The notes under the pieces are model-generated. The model ran no database searches. It worked only from the letters and a program-made list of their open reading frames with translations, and had not been told where the DNA came from. A stretch of DNA of 64,000 nucleotides from Saccharina japonica (taxonomy: Eukaryota; Sar; Phaeophyceae; Laminariales; Laminariaceae): contig MEHQ01001873.1 of NCBI GenBank assembly GCA_008828725.1, positions 136,584 through 200,583 on the forward strand, given 5' to 3'. The position numbers and the translations under genes are program-made. Position 1 is the stretch's first letter. Each line of letters starts with the position of its first letter. Positions 49,724-62,300 of the stretch are shown in pieces.

Positions 49724-49989
49724 ACTGATGCTACGGTAGGGGGGTCATGTATAGGTGCTTGCTTTTCACCTGCAAAGAGCCACTCGGCCGAGTGACTGCT
49801 TTACTGCGTTGTACTCATAACCTGTGTTGTTTTGTTGTTGTCCTATATGCACCGCGGTTGGAGGTTTAGTTACGCAACGCCAATAAACTATGTTTAGGTC
49901 CAATTTTCAGTTAGATTGGGAGCCACTCGTCCGAGTGACCAAAACCCGGTAGTGAAAATGTGGGCACCCCCCCTATCGTAGCACCAGTC
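49724..49989 (+). mobile_element. Family B MITE with TTTGG duplication
   Basis: ACTGATGCTACGGTAGGGGG to CTATCGTAGCACCAGTC, with TTTGG on both sides (49719-49723, 49990-49994). Confidence 0.88.
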
Positions 49990-50078
49990 TTTGGGCATGG
50001 CGACCTTAGGGAGGGGGTCCTCATACCGTGGGATGAGTGAGCCGTGCCCTCTTTTGCCCCCTTGTTTTTTGTCGCCAG

Positions 50079-50354
50079 AACGGTGGAGTGTTCTGGTCAA
50101 AAGGAACCATCAACATCTTAGGCGGGGTGTTCACCGAGAACTCGACCCCGGAGACCGGGGGCGTGTTCTTCGGCTCTGAAAAGAGTTCCATCACCTTGAA
50201 CGGCGGAAGGTTTGAGAACAACATGGCCGAGGATGGGGCCGTGGCCGCGGTGAGCGTCGGTTCCACGCTGCAGGTTGAGAGCGGAGTGTTCACTGGAAAC
50301 TTTGCGGGGGGCCAAGGAGGCGTGTTTTCGGTTAACGGTGGGGGCGACATCCAG
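50079..50354 (+). CDS. Pmp-like gene exon with GGxF/FxxN repeats
   Basis: Acceptor GTCGCCAG. It ends CATCCAG with a GC donor (GCAAGG). 92 codons in phase 0 with at least five GGxF-type and three FxxN-type motifs. Confidence 0.85.
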
Positions 50355-53300
50355 GCAAGGAGGGAAAGAAGTTGCTGGCCATTTTGTGGGCGTTTGTTAG
50401 GGTGTCGAAAACGCCAATGTGATTGTTCGTTTTGTCTTTGTTTTTTGTATCCTTACCGGAGAAGAGCTAGTGGCGCCGTTTGTTGTGGGCGATTGGCGGG
50501 AAAAACCTGAAACCTTCCGCTAGGGGAGTCTTATATCGGCGGCTATCGGTATTCTTATTTTATAATATTACGGGGTGGGCTAATGTAGTAACTAGGACCT
50601 GCGGTACACACTAGAACCTATATATTTACCTTTTTTTACTCACAATATTTGGTCCTATTTACTATGGTCCTCAGTAATAGTCTGTTTTAGGTGTGCGTGA
50701 GAGAGTAGGGTTGCGGTTTGCTCTCCTGGAAGCAAGGGGTACACACTCCCTTCCGTTGCAGGACGGCGCAGCTGTTGCCCAGTTGTTAGCTCCAGAAGCC
50801 GGTGCGTGTGTGTGATACATGGCCATACAGACAAGGCACAACAGTTCCTCGATATATTCGACTATATAAAGACCACCAGCGGGAAACACGAAACCAGCGT
50901 CTTGATGTCTTGACTTTCAACATCACGAGGAAGATTTTTGTTGGGTGGACACCGATTGGTATATTTAAACATATTTTTGAATATGAATTCGATCATGCGC
51001 CTCTGGTGAAACGTTTTTGGTAGTATTGCACACGGTAGAACTACTTGGTTACTCGTAATCATATCAGCTTCGTGAATACGTGAAGCAGTTATTAATAGTC
51101 GGGTATTCAACTACTGCAACACCAGGTAAAGAACGTTGTTTTTTTGCTATAGTATTGTAGTTGAATTACTGAATCGTCGCAATCAAGCTTTCCCGACGAT
51201 CACGTCCACCGCAATGACCACGACATCGACACGGCTCGTGCCACCCCCATTGCCGCAAGCTGCGTGCAAATGACACCGGAGAACGTTTCCGTGCATGATT
51301 GATGACTGTCATTTGTTTACGTCAACCCCTCCTTCACGATTCGCCGCGATGAAACAGACTCCGGCCCGTGTTTGACGCGATGTCGAGATGTCCGTCCCTC
51401 TTATCACACATCGCTTCGAGTTGACAACCATAATTGTGTGTTTCTTGTCTAAAACAGATAACGGGAGGAACATTTACTAACAACACGGCCGACTACGGAG
51501 GGTTCTTGTACAAATCAGGCGAGGGGGAGGCCTCTTGCACGGGAGCGTCCATCCTGCAGCACCAAGGCGTGGACGGCGGCGCCATCCACGCGGTCGACTC
51601 GGCGGTCCTGGATTGGGCTTGCCCTATAAGAAACAACACAGCACTCGCCGGACCTGCCATGTGAGGTTAATGTACAGTAGTGGAGGCGGAGACCACCAAC
51701 CGTCCTGCCGCGGTTGATAAGAACAAGTTGTCCCACATGTTCAACCGGCAACGCGCTCTACGATAGAGCATACCATACATCTGGTAGCACTTATTTGCCT
51801 TCTGAGCCAAATACTTAATATTTTTGTGACTGATGGGGGCTTCTCTCATGTGAGGAACTATCCAATAAGGCACGCCTTGTCTTTAGCTTTTGCAGTGCGT
51901 TTCGTTTCAGGCCTATTGTAGACGCATGCTACGATTGTATATATGTGCTCTATGTTTCTGCTGAGCGTATCACTTGAAGCACTCCATGCCTGCAGTAGTC
52001 TGAACAGTTTGGAGGAAAATAAAAGTGCTACCTGACGAACAATGCAACAATGCGATGAGCTAAGTGTGCTAGGAAACGTGCTGCAGCACAAGAATGAAAG
52101 TCCCATGTAAGGTCTGACCGATCATTCAGTAAATATTTCAGCCAAAAAAAGGTATACATTATACCTCTATCGTAGCACGCGTCATTCAGGGGTGGTGGCT
52201 TACCGTTTTGATCACATGTTTTTCCTTACGGCCCTTATATAAGCCATGGGATACTTATCATCGGCACAGTAGTATACCGGACGCTTGCCTATCATAGCTA
52301 TGCTTCCCGAGCTCTACGAGCTGAGGCATCCAAGAGATCTTGCTCCACACATGAAACGTGTTTTTTTATCGCTTGCGAACGAAATTAACATCGATACGGT
52401 GTGGGCTGGTTATCGGTCGCAGCGCCCGAACTTTCGTTGTTGGTTCAGCGAGGATCTAGCAAACACTGCGTTCTGCCCTTCCTTAAGGTGGCTACGCTGC
52501 TCGGTGCCGCTGTGCTGTCAGTCGTGATATATTGTGGGCTGCCGGACGTGCTGTAATGCGTGTTATACTGCGCCGTTCAGCTCGTCGTATAGACGGTGCT
52601 AAACGAGTTTGTCATGAGCCGACGGTGTTTTGTCACGTGCCGTACCATGCTCTCGCCACCTAGCTACGCGCGGGGCAACACGGTCGTGGTTCTCCGAGGG
52701 ATTTCTGTGTCTGACAACACTGTGGCTCGGGGCAGCGTGGTCTTCGTGGTGAACAGCGTTCTTGAAACCTACCAGGTGCGCACGAAAGTAGCTAGCCGGT
52801 GGGGTACACGTTTGTTTTGCAAAGCTTACAGAGCCCAAATCGAGCATCTGCATGGTATGTTGTATTTGCTGCGCTGTTGTTGCTTTTTGTCACCGCGACT
52901 GTTTTCGTTCAAGGGTGCAAGCTACCTCAACTCGGAAGGAACTGGCGTAGCATATGGTGTAGTCACTTATTCTGGGCATGAACAACAGTGTATCCACAGC
53001 AGTACGCCTATTTGCTTGTGTAGTAGCCTATTTGCATACTTCGTGTCACGTTGAAATATCAGCACCACTCCAGAGACAGGTGGCACTCCCTTTCGAACGT
53101 CACCCCCGTGTCTCGGACAAATTACTTCGATTCAAAGTAAAGGCGGATTTCTGAGCTGAAGTACTTGGATTTAGAGACGAGTCGGGTATGGGTATGTATT
53201 GCCCTATTCAAACAGTAACAGTATGGTTAAAAGGGCAGGCGTCACGCCTTCGTGACCGGGCCTATTACGGAGAAGACAGAGGCGACTGAGGGGGGCGTCG

Positions 53301-56300
53301 ATTCGGACTCACAGTTAGAAACTAAAATATCGTGCGCTGTGGGTGTGCTTCGAATGGTCTTGAATTGGGGTGTACTACAGTACCATGGCAGTACAGTACA
53401 GTACAGTACAGTACAGTAGTATGGCAGTACAGTACAGAACAAGGCACCAAGCAAGAAATGTAGCATTAAAAAAAGTGGGCTGCGATATACAGGAATACGA
53501 CAAATTAGCGAGTCATTCAAACGAAGTAAGTGCAGAACGCGCGCATTTTGTACCAGGTAATACACGAAATACAGCCAGGGCCAGCTTTCCTGTCGCGTAT
53601 TTGGGGGCCTGTACTACGTAAGGCGATGCTAACCCGGCCGGAGTATGGCACCACAGGCTATACCTTCGGCAGTGGCAACACTAGTGCGTTATTCCATGGG
53701 GAAGTTAAACGGGCAAGCCAACAACCATGCGTAGTATATACACGCACTTTGCGTTTGCAGCAACGTCTGACCTGCTGCTCTGTTGTTCAATTACTATGTA
53801 CGCAGGTGGACTTTGTAGATTCGTCTGGAGCATCGGGTCTGTCGGCGGTGCAAGTGGACAAAGCGTCTAGCTACACGGCTGAAAACACGTCCTTTGAAGG
53901 CTTCGCGGGAGAGGTTCGTGGCGCTTCCAGAGTATCGTCAGTTGAACCCGCGGATTATAAGCCTTTGCAAAATTCGTCGGCGTTTTTCGAGACAAAAAAC
54001 TTGAAAGTGAAGTATGTGTTGTAGAAACAATATCGGATAGTAGTTGTTTGTGCCTCCTGTCCTTGTGATGACTGCAGATTATACCAATACCCCCTAACCA
54101 GGTGTTTAATTTGTCACCGCACACGATAGCCCTAAGAAGACATCAAGGGTTGTTCAGAAACCAACACAGGTTTGGGCGCATCATCCCTTTTCGCGATGCC
54201 GGTGTTTTTCTTTCAATCGGTCGCTTTCCAGGCCGTCGTTTACAGCGAAGGTTCGCTCTTTTTGGACGATTGCGACTTCAGCGGCAGCACCTCGTCTGTA
54301 CTGGTCTACTCCGAGCCAGGATCTACGGCGGAAATCAGGAATGCCGTTCTCGGGGACAAGAACTGTGAGCCATGGCGGGTCGGACATTCGAAAGATCGCT
54401 GCACTTTGCCCTGTTGAATAGCATCCCTCTTGATCGGCGCTGGTAGTGCCTGTCGCACTATCTCCGCCACCCCTCTTAGGTTTTCTGTTTTGGACGAATG
54501 CCGGTGCTCCAGTTAGTAGTACAGCGGGAGATGTTGCTCTAGCCACGATTTGTATGCGTTCGCAAACCCTTCTTTTATTATTTGACGCTTCCCTTTCCTA
54601 TCTTTCCCTCGCCGTTTGCTTCTTTCTACCCATACACGCCTCCCTTGCCGATGGAACTGCGTGTGCCTATGTTTGTACTAGATTTAGCGCTTGCTGACGC
54701 CAGCTCAGAGGTCGGCGACCGACCGAACGCCACGTCCTTGACCAATGCGAACTTCAGATGCAGAGACGCGCTAGAGGGATCGGGAGGAGGAGGCGAATCC
54801 ACAGGCAGTTCTCAATCTTCCCCTTGCAGCGGGTCCGTGTGTCTGGACGGCGATCTCGGGGTGTACTGCCAGTGCTACTATCCGAAGCGGTCAAATTCGA
54901 ACGAGGTAAACATCGCTGAATAATGTCTGGGTTTTATATTCTTGGGGGCATGTTTGATTGCTGGATGTTGAGTTTTTATTTCATTGACAAGTTCGCTGCG
55001 GTAGGAACGGCAGCAAACCTCCAGCCACCGCGTGTTTGACGACAGCCTCCTTCGCTCTTCGGTCGTCGGGTCGATATGAAAGGAGAAAATTGTCCGTTGC
55101 TCTGTCTGGGGCTGGTGGGCGCCTTCCCTAGCGTATGTGCTAAAAACCTTACAGCGTCACCGGATGACATTCAGAGAGCGAACATCGTGTCGCCTCATTA
55201 TTGTTATACAAAGCGTTATTTGAACACGTACCCAAACGGCTACCCTACACCCTGTCTCTAACCGTCACCCCGACCCCAACACCCCACCCTGAGAAGCGTT
55301 ATTGCAACGACGGCCGCTGTATCAAAAACCTGCGCCGACGTAGGGCCTGCCCCCGCTGACCCACTGTTGATATTGCTTCTGCTCATTTCGGTGGCGGCGG
55401 TGATGGCGGTGGCTGTGGCCGTAGTGATGATAACCCAAGCACCCATACGTGTACCTGTAATGACAAGCTGATTTGGGGGTGGCGGTGGTGGGAGCGACGG
55501 GGGCAGCCGTAGCGACGACAACCCAAGTATCTGTACTTTACCAGAAATGCCATGTATTATGCCCCAGCAACGTCTCGTTTTTTCCCTGTTGTCTTCATCG
55601 AGCCTACCGTTTTTTTCTCTTCACGCCAAAACTCCTCCGTACGTCGATGATGATGATGATGACAGAGGTGCGTGAACGGGGATGCGACCGCATTGAACCT
55701 TACGCGGAAAGGCGACCCGGAAAAAGCGATCTATCCGGAATTGGTCGAGGGAGACCTTCTCCTCTCGTATGAATCCGCAGCCGCTCCCAGCACACCAGGT
55801 GACCCTAGCAGTAGCAGCAACAGCAACAGCAACAGCAACAGCGGCAGCGGTAGGGATGATGGGGCTGAAATTGAGGAAGTATTGTATAGCGAGGGCGAGG
55901 GCGGCGTGGTCTGGAGCGTGAGCGCATTGGAGTCTGACACGGCTAGGATGGCTTGGACGATTTTTCCGTCAACGGGGCTGCTATTTCCGGGGAAAACGTG
56001 AGTGAATGAATCAGTGAATGAGTCAGTAAATGAGTCAGTCAGTCAGTCACAGTCAGACAGTCAGTCAATCAGTCAGTCAGTCAGTCAGTCAGTCAGTCAA
56101 GTCAGTCTGATTGACTGACTGACTGACTCACTGTGACCGACTGTGACTGACTGACTGACTGACTGACTGACTGACTGAGTGCGGCTGTTTAGAATGTGGT
56201 CGTGAGCTCTGCCACAATGAGCCCTGCTACGGTACGGCGCTCACTTTTAAGTATTGTTGTTCTCAGCCGTTCTCGAGCCACACGGCCGAAGGGGCTACAT

Positions 56301-59300
56301 GCATACAGTAGCCAATTTCCTTTTCAATGTTGAGCGTTTAGAGCTTTTCGGCTTCGCGATATGTACCACCATGGGGTTGCTTACTGCGTACGCTGTGCAA
56401 GACAAAACCCAAACCGTGCTCTTTTTTATTATTAGGGCAGGCGAAGAGACACTCTCCCGAGTGGCCTAAACGCGGGAGTAAAAACTTAGGTAGCCCCCCT
56501 ACTACTACGGTATGACCTGTCCAAAATTCGAAAATGGCAGCACGGCGTCTGTAGGGGAGGAGGTCCATCCAGTGGACTACAGTAGGATATAGCGGAGGTG
56601 TCAGCGTAGCAAGGACCGTTGGGCGGGGGGGGGGGGGGGGGGGGAAAATACCCCCACTCTCTGCGATATTTTTCACCTTAGTCATCACTTGCCCGTTGGG
56701 ATGTCCCAGCCTCTTATGCCAGATGTTAGCCCCGACCGTAGCTGAAAACGCTGTAGTAGATGCTTGAGCAACCAGAACGGTCTCGGCCTGTAGAGTGTCG
56801 CCTGAAACTGTCGGAAAAGCTGTCTCTGCTGCCTGGCTTTCTGCTGCTGTCGTGAGATCGAGATGATCCAGAGGAAAACGTCCGAACAGTTCTGAGTGGG
56901 ATCCGCTCTCCGGGGTTGACCTAGACGGTGACCAATGTTTTCGTGAAGAACCCCATCCATCCGCCTTGATATAGGCATGTGCAGCTACTACGTGTGGCGC
57001 GTGAAAGAATGATGCGTGTCGAGGCTCTGTCTCTCTGGAGAGAGATGGCAGAGGTGGCACCTAAGTGTCTGTGAAGAGCACTTGCCCGAAAATAGGTGAC
57101 GCCCCAGTCCGGGTACGATTGTGACAGGAAGCCGAACGGAGTGCTTGGAGCCTAGTTGATCCAGTACTATTACCACCAGGACCCCTTTACCAATACCAGA
57201 AAGGCGATGATTACCGGCGACGTTGATTGTCACCGGTGGGTCTAGGTGTACGTAGTCAAGCATTTTTTGTTCGATACCTTGGAGAAGCTGGTTGTCGATG
57301 AAGTGGCTGGAAGCACCGCTGTCCGCGGTCATACTGAAGTTGATGGGCGTAGCAGGGCTGTAGATTGAAGGTGCTGCGATGAAAGAGTAGCCGATGCCTT
57401 CAGGAGGTGTAGTGGAAGGAGTCGTGATGGACGTAGACATAGCTGTAGTTGCTGTAGCAGTAGTTGCAGATGGAGCACATGTATGATAGCAGGGCTGTAT
57501 GTTTCCACTTGCGTTGTTGTACTTGGCGTGATGGCTGTGTTGGCGTGAGCGTCGACGTTAATATTGCGCTGGCCATTGTGTTGACCGGGGCGAGGGTTGC
57601 GGTTATTACCGTTTCCCCGCTCCCGCTTTTGCACAAGGCACTCGCTATTATCGTGTCGATCGGTGCGATGCAGGCTACACCAAGAGTTCTTGCGTGCAGT
57701 GGAAGTTGATTTTCCCATCGATTTCTTGCGTGCATAACAATTTTGAAAACGATGTCCTGTCTTTTTGCAGTGTGAGCAGGTCACTACTGCTGATGAAGTT
57801 GTTGTAGTGATCATGGCAGACTCTCGCCCCTTCGTTTTACGCGAAGGCCCGTTGCGCATGACTCGATTAGCATACATGTTACGCATGGTAACTACTGCTT
57901 GATCAAGAGAGAAGTCATTGTCGGCTTCCGCGCTGTACTTGATTTGTACATACTCGTCCGTTAGTCCTTCTAATACTATATCCAGTATACTGTCGTCATT
58001 GAACACCTCTCCCATGTGCACCAGCTCGTCTCTCAAATGGTTTAATTCGTTGATAAATGTATCAGGGTCTTGCCCTTCTGACATAACCATTTTCGTGAGT
58101 TGAGATTTAAGTATGCGCCTACGTTGACGAGTGGAATTCTGGTATTTACTGACCAAACCATCCCAAGCAGCCTTTCCGTTCGCTAGTTCACCTTGCTTCG
58201 GCTTGAATTTGAGAAGAAAACTCGCCGCTGCTCCCGAAGTGCTCAGGAACAAGAAGTCGTAGAGTAGGCGGTTGTCACGGTGCCAGGTTTGGATGTCATC
58301 GATGTTGGAAATGTTGTCATCCGTAGACCATAAAACTGATGCCGAGACTGGAAACGGAGATGATTCTGCTGTTGCTGTTACCGGCTGGATGTCGGCTCCT
58401 TGTGCAGTTGGAGTACGTGGAGATGATGGCTCCATATCGGCAGCAGGTGTTTCCCCTGTGCCATGCTGTGTAGTAGACGATGAACCGACAGGAGCTGGTC
58501 CCCCCGTGGCAGGCTGAGAAGCCGTTCCGTCAACGACCTGGCTGCGTGTCACAGCACGTGTAGGTCTGCTCGCCATCGAAGATGGGCGAGGACGAATATG
58601 TATGGGCTCAGGGCAAGGACGCCCTTCTAGAATATCAGAAATCCCAGAATGACGCATGCTTATGACGGACTGGGCCGTGCGTTTCCATACGTCGTACTTG
58701 AGTCCCGTGAACTTGCCTCCGACCGCTCTGACGAGCTTGTCCACCGCATCAGCTGCTTTGGTTGACTCTCCCATGATGATGCTGCTGATGATGCTGATGT
58801 TGCTGTCGGGGCTTGATTGTTACGTTTGGAAAAAATTCCTCCGCACTTGAGAAAGTGACGATCTTCTCTCGAAATTCTTCTTGGAAGAATTTGACGAACT
58901 CAGCAGCGCGCCGCTGCTCGTTGCTTGGTGCCAGTCGATGTGTAGATCCTAGATGCGAGGCTCATAACCTGAAAGAATGATGCGTGTCGAGGCTCTGTCT
59001 CTCTGGAGAGAGATGGCAGAGGTGGCACCTAAGTGTCTGTGAAGAGCACTTGTGAAGAAGAAAAGAAATGGTTTGAAAAGGCGCTTATTTGGCCAAAGGA
59101 GGAAAAGAAGAAGAGAAGAAGAGTGATCGAGGTAGGGGGTTGCCTCCACCTCATCACGGATCACGGATCACGGAACAATGCCCAAGCTACGGGCAGATGT
59201 ATCTTACGTCAGCCAATCATGTCCCTTACAACGTTCCATGATACGTCATTGTAACGTTCTCTGTAACTCTCTTATGGTAAACTGGTTACCCTGTACTACG

Positions 59301-62300
59301 ATCAACTTGTACGAGTAAGTTGATTATAATGCGTAGAAAGACCCTGTACTATGATCAACTTATGCAAGTAAGTTGATTACAATGCGTGGAAAGAACAAAC
59401 TCCCATTTCTCCGCATATGATATTTATCCGCATCTAGAACTAACTACGATGCTCAGTGTACTTGTATGAATTGACTGCACGTCAACATAGGTATGGATCC
59501 CAACGTCCATATTTCAATAGCGCGAACCACAGGCAGGGGGGGGCTGTGGTTATGAGTTTCCTGTCCACCTGGTCGGAAGGTCTGTCGCTTGTCTTGGACG
59601 GGGGGGGGGGTGTTGTCGTGCGTTGCTCCCTACCAGCACTCCATGTGTTCCTTTAGAGTAATTATGGAATAATGGTTCGCTTGTTTTCCCTTGTTCTGTT
59701 ATCTTTGTGTCGTGTTTCGCCGCTTCTGGGTCGTTCTTCGTTTGGTCTCCAGGTTTCTCTTGACCTCTGTGCCTAATGCTTCACCCGAGGCGCGCTCTCT
59801 GACATAAGTAAAACGTGTCTACCTTCCGATCGCTGATATTCCCCGTAGTTGGTTTGGTTGTGATCCATCTCAGCGGCTCTCCCCCTCAAGTGTCGTAAAA
59901 CAAAGCACAAAAACAAAACAGCATTTGCTGGCAATCCTACCTCTCTAGTTTTTTTTCTGCCCTTCTAGTCGTTTTGAAACCGCACGTTTGTTTTCCACGC
60001 TTGTCCGACTGACTGCATGCTGCTGCAGCGTCACGCTAAGGGTGGTAACCTTGCCGGGCACATACTTCGATGGCACCGTCAACGTCACTTTCAAAGCAAG
60101 TGGCACCGGTGCCGACGCTAATTTCATCGCAGTCGCCGCACACGAGGCGCAAGGGGTAGGCAGTTCGTCGTCCCCCCAAGAAGAAGAAGGAGAGACCCAC
60201 TCCGCTCTCCAGCAGGGAACCGGCAGCGCGGGGGAGGCGAGTAACACGGCGTCGTTCAGGATCACGTTTTTCCACTGCGAGGCCGGCAGCTTCTGGAACC
60301 GCACCGACTCCAGTGAGACTAGCTCGGATGAGTACACTGGCGAATGCAAGCCCTGCACCGAAGAGGGCATGGATGGCGCGATAGAGGTATGTTTTTTGCG
60401 GAGGTGAATGATGATATTTGGGGCAGCTGGATCCAACGCAACAAAGGGTTGCTTGTTTTTGCTCATCGGTTTTGACTGTACATATTGTAGACCCCGTGCG
60501 CTCAGAGGTTGCTACCGTACTTAGTCGGGCAAGGTTATCGATGCACCTTCTCGTCATTTCTCCCTTCGTATGACATGGCACTGCTATTGAGCTTCGATTG
60601 GTCTGGTCAAGTGTGTTGATCGTTCGCTGTCTGTCCGGCCAAACTGCTCGCTCGTGTTCGATTTTAGCCACACGCACTCGGGCATTCACCACAGCCGTAC
60701 CGGTTTATCACAGCTCCGTATCATGCATTCATATTTTTACTCGGGATATCGTAGGAAAGAACCTGGGCTTAAATTGTTTCGTCGTGGCTCTTTGAGTGCA
60801 ATAATTGGCAACACCTAAAACCAAAACCTGACACCCTAAAATGAATACCCTTGGACTATCGTGCTCCTACTGCAACTGCCATTGATCGGATTAACGCCAG
60901 TTTCCGTTTACGTTGGATCCTCGCGTCGAAGTGATCGCACTAACGGCTATCTCGACTGCACCATCACCAATTCAACACAATTCAGCGACACATGTGGTGC
61001 ACTGTGTGCCTACGATATGTGTTTACTTGATGTCGTCAGAGACGAACGCGAAAAAATAACTCGCGTCCGGTCGAGGTATTGGGTTTGGGTTGAATATCGG
61101 GAGTCTGGAATGCGACGCACCCAACCCGAGTAAAATAAACCAGTGTAATTCGAACACATTCAGAGCCACTTGATAGTCATGCAACTCACAAAATTCGTTT
61201 TAAATACATGAACGCCAAGCAATGTCTACCAGTATCCTTTAGACGAACGGTAAGATGTACTGTAGATCGGAGGCTCAAAACTAGTCTATTCATATTGTCT
61301 TACAGTAGCAGGTGTTGGGTTAGAAAAGTGCCTCAACGCGACGCCGAGATATTAAAACGTACTTTTTGTATGTTCCCCTTTTTTCTTACCAAAAGTACCC
61401 AACCGACACTGGCCCCAAATACCGCCTTGTTGACGTAGGGCGTGGACTGCTCCCAAGATGGGGCGACGCTTGAAAGCCTGCCCATCTACGACGGGTACTG
61501 GCGAGCGGCCCTGGATCTGAGCTTTTCCCGCGAGTGCTTCAACGAGGTATGGCCTCGATGGGACATTACGAGTGTTCCAATAGTGTATGGTGTCGATGGT
61601 ATGTTGCGAGTGTTTTAGCGACGTATGGTGTCGATGGGACATTGCTTGTGCACCCAGCACCGTAGACTGCAGGCGTTGCACAGGTAGATAGGCCCTGAAC
61701 GTATGTTCAGTTGGTTGTATGGCAGTCGTGACTAGCAGACCTGTACATCACAGTGTTGTCTTGTTCCTTGTCCAGGCGTCTTTCTCGGGGTATGCGCCTT
61801 TTCTATACGTACTGATATAGACTCGATTGGCCCTATATGCACCCTACCACAACAGGACGCCTGCGGGGGAGGATCGGCCGTGCAAAGCGTGGATGAGTAC
61901 TGCAACGACGGCTACGAAGGAGTTGGTGAGCCCTCGATCGCAAACTGGTTACGTTACCATTCCATTTGCCATCTGACAATGTGCAGCTCTTTTCCCAACT
62001 GATTACATTGATCAACACATTCGAAGATCTACTTGCCCTGCTCCGACAGTCTCCCTCGATCGCACAATCAACCTATTGACCGAAAACAACCTCGCCTTTT
62101 ATGTACAAAGCAGGCAATCCTCGCACTGCACGGCACGGCAATTACACTTCCCTGCACTAACGTATAGCCTTGAACGCCGTCGCTGTCCCGCGAGCCTATA
62201 GCCTCTCGGCTCTTTTCGCCGATGTTTACCTCCCGGGTCGTGGCATAAACGCATCACCATTCTAAGAAAAGTCCATACATTTGATGACGCCCCTCTCGCT

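Noticed and set aside
50037..50510. Unspliced 157-codon frame starting at an ATG before the first Pmp-like exon
   Set aside because: The part before 50079 reads like a pyrimidine-rich acceptor region, and the part after 50354 loses the repeat pattern; the spliced exon explains it better.
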